From Lepiota brunneoincarnata (taxonomy: Eukaryota; Basidiomycota; Agaricomycetes; Agaricales; Agaricaceae): DNA of 64,000 nt. Positions within the stretch are counted from its first letter, which is position 1. Each line of letters begins with the position of its first letter. Location: NCBI GenBank assembly GCA_023014365.1, contig JAEBUN010000008.1, positions 868,001 to 932,000 on the forward strand, read 5' to 3'. Below are positions 56,640-64,000 of the stretch, piece after piece. The notes below the pieces were generated by a model, which saw only the letters and a program-made list of their open reading frames with translations, made no database searches and had not been told where the DNA came from. The translations under genes and the position numbers were made by a program.

Positions 56640-57720
56640 CTATAATCCGTAAGGCACCCGCTCCCGACGTTAATCTGTAATCCTTGAACACTTCGGCAAG
56701 CTTAGACATCGTCTCCTCCTGCCATTGTGCGATTAACTCACCCCCTTCCCACAAGCCAATGTTACCAGCCCACCACTCTCACTCAGTGCCCGTGGAACTC
56801 CTCCATCGGGCAAAACCTCTCCAACATCTTGCAACGTCGTTAACTTGCCAAGCGGGCGAGAGTCCTGGTGCATACCCCCCCTTTCCCGAGCCATTCTCCT
56901 GCGTCTGATACGTTTGTCATAATCAAATTCCCAGCCTTGTACCATCCGTCCAGTTAACGGGCAATGACCTCTTGAACCCTTTGTCGCTGACTCTTGCACG
57001 CCGTTGAATCATATTCAACACACCCCCCGCCAACTTGTGTCTGGTATCCCGTCCTCAGCGCATTGACGGGTCTATCGGTAATCAACGCTAGAAGGTTCTG
57101 GGGACAAGGTCAGATATGTGTAGATGTTGGGACAGCCTTTTTAAGGTAATGATACCTCTGGCAATTTGGCCATTTCATTGCGAGACTTGAGCGCACTACA
57201 TGAACTTGCTGTTTCTTATACCCCCCCCGAGTCATCTATGAGGAATTGATCGTCGGGATATTCTGCGTTCCCGCCCGCTGTGGGCTGCCTTGTGCGAAGG
57301 TGAGAAGGACTTTGGCTGGCCGTTGTAGGTTGTGAGAAGGATCGAAAATATGCTTGGTCAAGTTAAGTCTGCTATCATCAATCTCAACCACACATAATTC
57401 CGTGGGGGCACACTATTATACGACTATTCAGTCAATGGGTCCTCTTCCTCGTCAGCACCAGAACCTTCATCCGAATCCCCATCGGCAGCGGAATCCTCAG
57501 CCTCAGCCCCATCATCATCGAGATCTTCATCCTCGTCCTCATCAGCATCGACATCAGAATCCTCATCCCCATTTTGTACCACATCAATATTCAAGCCCCC
57601 AGCCCTCAGCTCAGCCATCGTCCGGAGCATCTGCTTTAAGTCTGTAGCTACATTGCCGACAGACGGCGTGAAGACACATGATGCGCCGTGCACCTTGGAG
57701 CCCGAGGATGCGGCGCAAAA
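56640..57720 (-). pseudogene. Decayed copy of the 53.5-54.6 kb unknown gene
   Basis: TCAACGCTAGAAG, GTAGATGTTGGGACA, TACATGAACTTGCTGTTTCTTATACCCC and GAGGAATTGATCGTCG (57080-57260) match 54230-54400 in order. The acidic frame 57424-57693 (a D/E-rich run after a NIDVVQNGDE segment) corresponds to the eroded first-exon region near 54560-54720. Stops and deletions break the body. Only the acidic first exon remains open. Confidence 0.6.
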
Positions 57721-58680
57721 ATGAACTAGGTGTTCAGCAAAACAAAGAATGTCCTAAAACAAGTATTCCCACATACATGGAGAGTGTTTTGTTCGGCTCC
57801 GAGTTGTTAGAGGAAACGAGGAAAGAGTCGGGAACTCGATTCATTTCCAATAGAGTCCAAATGCACATACACTGTTCCTGAGCGCTCGAGGACGGCAGTG
57901 CCACAAATGCTTACAGCAGCTTGCGGAACGGAGGGCGCCGGTCGATTTTTTTTCCGAGTTTTGATGGCGCGGCTCGTTCTGGGCATGTCTGAGCAATAAA
58001 CACGACTTTCCTCCACAACAGCTGTGAATTAGAACATGAAACTACCGCCATTCGAAAGATTATGAAAGTGCGAATTGAATGGAGTGCATTTGGTATGGTA
58101 TTGCACGGGATAGATATTGGGGAAATACATTACTTCTTCATACCAACATCTTGATTCAGACCACCTGCGACACCTTCATCGCCTCGCCTTTCAAAATGCC
58201 TCGAAAGCGTTCTGCAGACAGTCGCCCCTGTAATAACCCGTTACAGTTGGGAGAAAGTGTGGGCTATGGGTTTTGACAGAGTATGTGTTACGACAAAGAT
58301 CGAAAAAATGCCATTTACATAACATCAATAATTTCAACAGGGATCATTTGAGGAACAGACGATAGGAGCTCCCCCAAAACGTCTGCACGAGCCACCACTA
58401 GTTCTTGATCCGTGTTTTGCGTCCCGAACTTCACTAAATTGTCAGAGCAGCATCCGTCTAATAGTTGACACCACATCCCTGCATCCGCTTGAGATAAACT
58501 GCACACCAAAGACCAGATGAAACCCACCATCACCCTTCTCTACTAGAATCATCCTTCTCTCTCTCCTATCGATACCGATAGGCCAGAGACCAACCTTCCC
58601 TCAATCAGCTGCTTCTTATCTTGTCACGTACCGGCCAGGCCACAACGGTTATAAACGATATTCTTGCTCTCTCCACCCAT
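57721..58680. other. Eroded repeats, no intact gene
   Basis: Contains the second copy of the leader repeat (to about 57860). A short reverse frame at 58315-58533 (NTDQELVVARADVLGELLSS) is flanked by sequence matching about 56330-56400 (AACTTCACTAA.TTGTC). No intact gene. Confidence 0.4.
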
Positions 58681-58689
58681 CTAATCCTG

Positions 58690-58830
58690 GCGATTAGCCC
58701 GCAACGGCGCACCCGCTCTCGACATTATTCTGAAGCTCGAGTACTGCAACAACTTTAGCAACAATCTCCCTCCTGCCATCCGCGAGAATTCACCTACCGC
58801 TGATCACGATCATTACTAGCCCACTCTCAC
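58690..58830 (-). pseudogene. Third, very short relic of the unknown gene
   Basis: GCACCCGCTCTCGACATTA, TCTCCCTCCTGCCATC and CCCACTCTCACTCA match 56655-56790 in order. Only this terminal part is recognisable. Confidence 0.45.
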
Positions 58831-60060
58831 TCATATATTCCTTCTGCGCCACTAGCATTCTGTCCTCTCCACTAGTGGCTGCGGGAAATTCCACATTCCT
58901 TGAAGGGATTCGCTCGGGGGTGGAATAGGATAATATGGCAAGGGGTTTGGGAGGTAAACGAGCGGAGTACAAACTAGGGTGGACTGCCTACCTATGTCTC
59001 TAGCTACATGAGGCGGTAGGGACAGCCACGAGGACAGGCCTTGGTTCGCCCATGCATGCCCAAACTTCCAACAATATTCACGCACTGAACCTCACCTTGA
59101 TGCACATGAATATCTGGAATGAGGAACACACCTATGGCCCTTCCAGCATTAAACTAATGTTTCTTCAAGGGTATATGGTGAGCAATAGATAACGGAGCGC
59201 TGCGTTGCTCACAACAGCACAATCTTGTCAAGGGAGATGGTCGTGGCGCGTCTGTCGGAGGTAGATAGATTCAAATACGTCATTTTGCTAGCTAGAGGAA
59301 GTTGTGTAGACGGTAAGACAAATGATGGATTTCTAGGTGGGATTGCATGGTCTACTTGGTGACTGGTTAAGCTAAGATTGCTGGCTAGTACGGGGATGCC
59401 CCCAGCACCAACATCAAACAGGCCGTTTACAAATTTCACAGACGGGAGAAACGGAGTTCCGAGCGCCATAGAAGTCCGAATGTTACGAAGTTGTTCAAGA
59501 TTAATCCAACAGCTCCAAAAATAGTATGATAATAGGGAGCTGCAACATCGGAGCTGTGAGTAGCGGGCCTTGGCACAGGCTGTAAGCGACTTGCTTGCCG
59601 AGACAACTATATATTGTACGAGGACATGATATTGGGTTTTTTTTTCTACGGATGTATTCGAAGTACACTTACGCACATAACCGACCACATTCCCATTGAG
59701 TCGATTTGGGGACCTTCTTGCTGCTTTGTATGCCACAATTTGTGGTGCTGCAGCTAAGAATTGACAAAAGAACAAAATACGAGCGTCCTTTGATAGCTAG
59801 GGCGAGGAACATCCGCAGTTCTTCCGGGGCCAAATGAATGCTTACTCAGGATAGTAGGACTATGGATTTGCCAGAAGGGGACCGACGGAGTGACCTAGAG
59901 CACCGAGAACGCCTTTTCTATATCAGATTGATGGATAAATTGGGGGTCATGATGGGGGACTTACGTGGTCCATTCATTATGAATATATATTCATGAGATT
60001 GTCTCTGAACAGACAAATGGTGAGATAACGACAATTGGGGATTGCGACATCACCATTGGC
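58831..60060. other. Sparse region, weak reverse-strand frames
   Basis: A 188-codon reverse frame (59209-59775) and a short frame near 60000-60100 look partly coding (for example a VTDTPVGTADSTNVTLITKP segment near 60060-60120). I cannot assemble or identify a gene. A 16-bp perfect palindrome, ATGAATATATATTCAT, is at 59979-59994. Confidence 0.3.
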
Positions 60061-63000
60061 TGGTTTCGTGATAAGAGTGACGTTGGTCGAGTCGGCGGTT
60101 CCAACTGGAGTATCAGTTACCTTTCCATCGAGAAAAGTCCTTCATGGCAGAGTATCGCCGCACAAAACAAAATGTTCCATCGCTTTGGAGCACCGCGGAA
60201 GTCCCGAGCGCCGTGTCTTTCTCACAGATAGGGCCATAGGACTCGTACCCAGCCCAGTAACATGGGGGCACGCACGTACGTATGAATAGGGCCGCAGTCA
60301 GAGCTTCGCAGAAAGCCATCGTTCACAGAGAGGCTTGGGTTGGCCGTAATCAAAAGTCTCCTGTGGGGAACATGCCTTAATGATAAACAAGGTTGGAAAC
60401 ACTGCTATTATTGTATATTAGTGTAAAAACCGTTGTTTTACGAGTGCTCATCAGTAACCAAGCTTTTCCTCTCAACCAACACAATACGTATAAAGCCCTT
60501 GTTGGTAGTAGTACCCTCTCATTCTCGCCCCCCCCCCCCCATCATGCTCCTGTTTTGGGGATAGTAGGTCGCTGCGATGATTCCGTGATGCATCACATCA
60601 CTCTCCCACAGACCCTTCCTGCCACCAACAAGTGCCCTCTTCTTTTGTTGGATGTCGAGTCCAAAAGGGGGGACACACGTCCTGAACTGCGCACCGGCTT
60701 CGCCAGATGGGGTTCAGGTGCTTTCTGGAATGGGAGTCCCTCCCCTATATTCTCGGCGTTCAGTCCCTCACCTACCTGCCTTTCATTTGCACACCCGTTG
60801 TTAACGGATGCCCAGGTAGACTATGACCGTAGCACCCACCGGGTTCCACTATGTCTGGGCTGCGTAACGGCCAGAAATTAAAACCTGATGATCCCACCGT
60901 GCATGGGCTACGTACTGTTACATATTATTGCGCTGGCTCATGGGGATAGAGGAGGGAGCGTCCCCAGATCTGGCAAGCTAGAGAACAGTCATAAAAGATA
61001 GCTAAGGACCCCAGAGCGAACACGAGTTGCGCACCCACAGCCAAGGCACTGGATCAAAGATTGAATGTCGATAAGCACACTTACAAGCAGGCTGCAGCAC
61101 TTACAAGTCCTGCCCAGGGTCATTATAGATACCAGTCATCCATATGGTGTATCTCATTAACATTTGGTCAATGTGCTGTCAATGAGCCAATCGAACAAGT
61201 GAGCAAGAAACGGCCCACGACGAGTCCCTTTGGTATGTATCCCGCCCCTAGAAACAACGCATTCCCTAAATCCAGGCCTGGTTATTGCAAGCTGTCAGCG
61301 CGTACCAACAGACCGAAGATGAGAGCCGTAGTCAACAGTCCTTGAAGTTCGGACGGTTGAGTAATCGAAAGCGCTGGCATCACCCTTGGGGATAACCTTG
61401 GCTAGTGAGTTTCCTCGTCGTAACATGAAACCCCCCCTATTCAGTATTTGGCTCTGGCCAGCTCCGCGGCATTATTCAATTATGACCAGCAGTTCTGGCG
61501 GTATCACCCGTAGGATATATCTGTGGTTGGCAGATAAACACCGGAAGCGAGAAACCCTTTACTCAATTATTGTGATTTAGAAAACGGGGTGACAATGGAG
61601 ACACTGAATGAGGCTACCGCATGGGGGTCGGCCTCGAAGCTGTTTTTTTTTTTTCAGTGGAGAGGCAGCATGGAAGGGGTAGCTGGGCTGTCATAATCAG
61701 AACCCATAGTCCATCCTGCCGCTGCGTTCGCGTTCGGAACGTCCGAATAAATATATGGATTAATTGGACTGGCTACATACGCTGGAGATTTCCATGTAGA
61801 ATACTAGGGAGCCTTCCGAACCTGTGGCTGTTCCAATATTCACCGGGGTGATTGCTCATTTATGACACTTGTTCCCCTCAGGCCGTTACGCTAGTAATGA
61901 GCCCACGATTATAATGACTCACTGGGGAGTAGGCTTTATCGGTACAATCGGCCGTTTGGGCTGGCAATTGCACCTGAGGAACCGCCAAGGAAGAACAGAG
62001 CTACGTAAGGCCTTCCTTTCCGCTCGTAGTTTGACATGAAAGCGGACTCACTAAATTATTTGCAATTTTGTGCAGCGCCAGGACAAGCCACACACGTGGT
62101 ACCCCCATATAGACTGCTTGATAATAAAATCAGCCGCTTAGCTAATGACTGCCAGAGAACCCCTGAGAGCCCTGGGTCTACAGAATTAGTGTATCATTTA
62201 CCATTGCGAGTAGTACACAATCCTTCTGGTTAGGAACACTCCAGAACAAGAGCAGAAAATTTTTATATCCCCTTTGAAAGTAGTTCATGCAGCTCGATTC
62301 TTTTGAGAAATCACATCACATCATTGGATGAGGCGTAATAGGGCGTAACAGGGTGCAAACACATGCCGGGCGAGGGTGGTTAATGGAGATCAAAGAGACC
62401 CTGCCGCGCTCGCTTCCGCCCGAATACAATCTGAGCTGTATAAGGAACCTTAACTTCCACAAACCACGCACTTGAGGGCAAGGGAATCCAAACACGAGGC
62501 CTGCTTGACTAACTCATGAAGCACCGTGGATGCTACAAACCCCCATCGGATTGACCCTGAGCTAGCAACAAACCAAATTTGTCCGATAGAAATATCAATA
62601 TCATTCCCAAGCCATTCCCTCGTATGTACTTATGTACATAATCGAAGCAACGAAGGGCCACACTCGTTTCACACCAAGCCACAAGAAACGATTGGCGTTG
62701 CCCTCGGAACTCGAGATGTTTGGGAACCGAAGTCGCTTTTCCCACGAGTATACCGGCAATCAGGTGCTGCTGGACGTTAACGTTTAACGGACGCAATAAT
62801 ATTATTTACGAAGAGGCGGCTCTGGAAAATATCCCATTAGAAAACGCACTGACAACGTAAACTGTGGGTCTGCTCAGTGTTATTTGATTTTACAAGCCGT
62901 CAAAATTTACGCGAGTGGTACGGATTTAGCGCTCGCTTGAAGCGCCGTTTAGATCCATTGTTCTAACAAGTACATAATTCATTTCTTAAAATGTCCAAAG

Positions 63001-63483
63001 CCTGCCATTGATAACAAAGCATTTCGGGCCAGGGGCGGTGTAATTGTATGTAGGCTTATGGGCGCTTGTTTTAAGTTCTCTGTTGACGTTCTGGACCCTC
63101 CATCGCCTGGTCCCTTACCAAGAGGCTATTAGATAATCTCGGGGTCCTGGCTCCCTATCTGCATTTCGTTCACAAAGCATGCCTTTGTGCTCAAGCAAAT
63201 TTTGCAGCGAAATGATGATTTATTGCGACCCGTGAAAGTTATATACCCCAGAAAATGGTAAAGCAGAAGTGAACTGGTATAATTCAGCGCAATCCGTCAT
63301 CTACAGAGGCAGATCCCTTTGAGCGTCATGCGGGGTTTAGACAGGGAAGAGGTACAGGACTCACCCAGTGAGCAAGGGGTCAATTTCCCACATAATCCCA
63401 TCGCGCACTAGTACTCGAATTCGGCGAGGTATTAGCGATTCCGAGGTCTGTTGAATATTTCGATTGAGCATAAAAGGGGGGGT
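60061..63483. other. Gene-poor stretch of about 3.4 kb
   Basis: No frame with a recognisable motif, splice chain or RNA. Includes a run of 13 C (60528-60540) and a long T run near 61641. It may be relic or regulatory sequence. Confidence 0.4.
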
Positions 63484-64000
63484 TGGCAATCTACACATCG
63501 CAATGGCATACCGCTAATTCGGCCATTATGCACATCAGATAGTAGCGAAGCGCTGTCAAGAAAATAACCCTTGTAGCAGCAAATTCATTGGCCATAAATG
63601 AGTCTTCCTTCAAGAACTCGGCGTAGGCTCGCTCGTATTCGATGAGCGGCATCTGAAAGGCAGCCTGCGTTTTCAGAGGCTTCAGTCCAAACCTACAAGT
63701 TTTAAAAATGACCAACAAACCTTTCGGGTAACTGGAACTGCGCTCGATGGCTGAGAGGAAGCGTCAGAATGGTACTGCTAGGAAAATTATTGGAAAGCCA
63801 ACCTTATCGGACGCTCCGTCTTCGTTTTCAGGAGAGTCCGGTGCGGAGAGCTCGAAGACGAACTCCATGACTTCCGTCCTTTCAGAATACTTGATAAGAG
63901 AATTGATTGTGGATATCATAATGGGCCTTTTGCGTAGAATGCGACGAAAGCTGTCGAAAAAAAGGTGCATCCTGGTGATATGATCAAGAGAACCACGTTG
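63484..64000 (-). CDS. Partial gene at right edge, unknown
   Basis: Two reverse-strand exon-like frames. One is 63970-63764 (STINSLIKYSERTEVMEFVFEL, then an acidic PDSPENEDGASD). The other is 63718-63491 (FGLKPLKTQAAFQMPLIEYERA, then FLKEDSFMANEFAATRVIFLT). An intron around 63700-63740 is plausible (an acceptor-like ACTTGTAG precedes the second). The 5' end lies outside the window. No family recognised. Confidence 0.35.

Noticed and set aside
59979..59994. 16-bp perfect palindrome ATGAATATATATTCAT
   Set aside because: AT palindromes of this size are expected by chance in AT-rich intergenic DNA; no second copy noticed.
60528..60540. C13 run as regulatory feature
   Set aside because: A simple homopolymer, likely length-variable; no context supports a function.

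Overview
The window looks like nuclear DNA of a mushroom-forming basidiomycete (Agaricomycetes). The evidence is: many short (about 45-65 nt) GT-AG introns per gene; an intron-containing tRNA-Met; a DUF6697-type protein; a C-terminal frame of a fungal 'DFVQE...EQAKD' small-protein family; P-loop GTPases of the type expanded in Agaricomycetes; F-box-like genes in multiple copies; and a carboxypeptidase Y-like S10 gene. I cannot name the species. No bacterial, organellar or viral genes were recognised.

Layout. 0-2.3 kb: a modular protein with repeated glutamine-amidotransferase-like modules, the first one decayed. 2.6-5.2 kb: a RING/coiled-coil gene (-) and a three-finger C2H2 gene (+). 5.8-9.8 kb: a long multi-exon unknown gene (-) head to head with mitochondrial-type TrpRS (+). 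9.8-11.2 kb: non-coding with an AT-rich block. 11.4-12.6 kb: membrane-anchored unknown (-). 13.6-14.6 kb: OPA3-like gene. 15-21.5 kb: sparse, with an F-box relic, a tiny secreted Cys-rich protein, and a proline-hinged repeat protein. 21.5-23.1 kb: intact F-box-like gene and tRNA-Met. 24.4-31.7 kb: gene-dense block of inositol polyphosphate multikinase, CDC73, DUF6697 and F-box. 32.2-40.2 kb: tandem duplication of a divergent GTPase pair, with a MITE-like insertion and a solo LTR-like insertion in only one copy. 40.4-43.1 kb: relics of a TPR gene, an F-box gene and a DUF6697 gene. 43.7-47.7 kb: disabled serine carboxypeptidase and another F-box paralogue. 48.0-49.5 kb: cytochrome P450. 50.5-54.6 kb: SUV3 helicase (-), mitoribosomal mS33 (+), and a conserved unknown gene. 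55-59 kb: decayed duplicates. 59-64 kb: almost no coding signal except a partial gene at the right edge.

Functional picture. Housekeeping genes (TrpRS, OPA3, SUV3 and mS33, all mitochondrial; CDC73 for transcription; IPMK for inositol phosphates) are interspersed with fast-evolving lineage-specific families (F-box-like, GTPase, DUF6697, TPR). Those families show duplication, insertion and decay. SUV3 and mS33 share a short divergent promoter, as do TrpRS and the unknown gene opposite it.

Caveat. Single-base indels, mostly insertions, interrupt several genes, including genes expected to be essential (TrpRS, SUV3). Either the assembly carries uncorrected indels or something is unusual about these loci. 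Pseudogene calls that rest on a single frameshift should therefore be read with care. Exon boundaries were assigned by eye from splice signals, reading-frame phase and family similarity.
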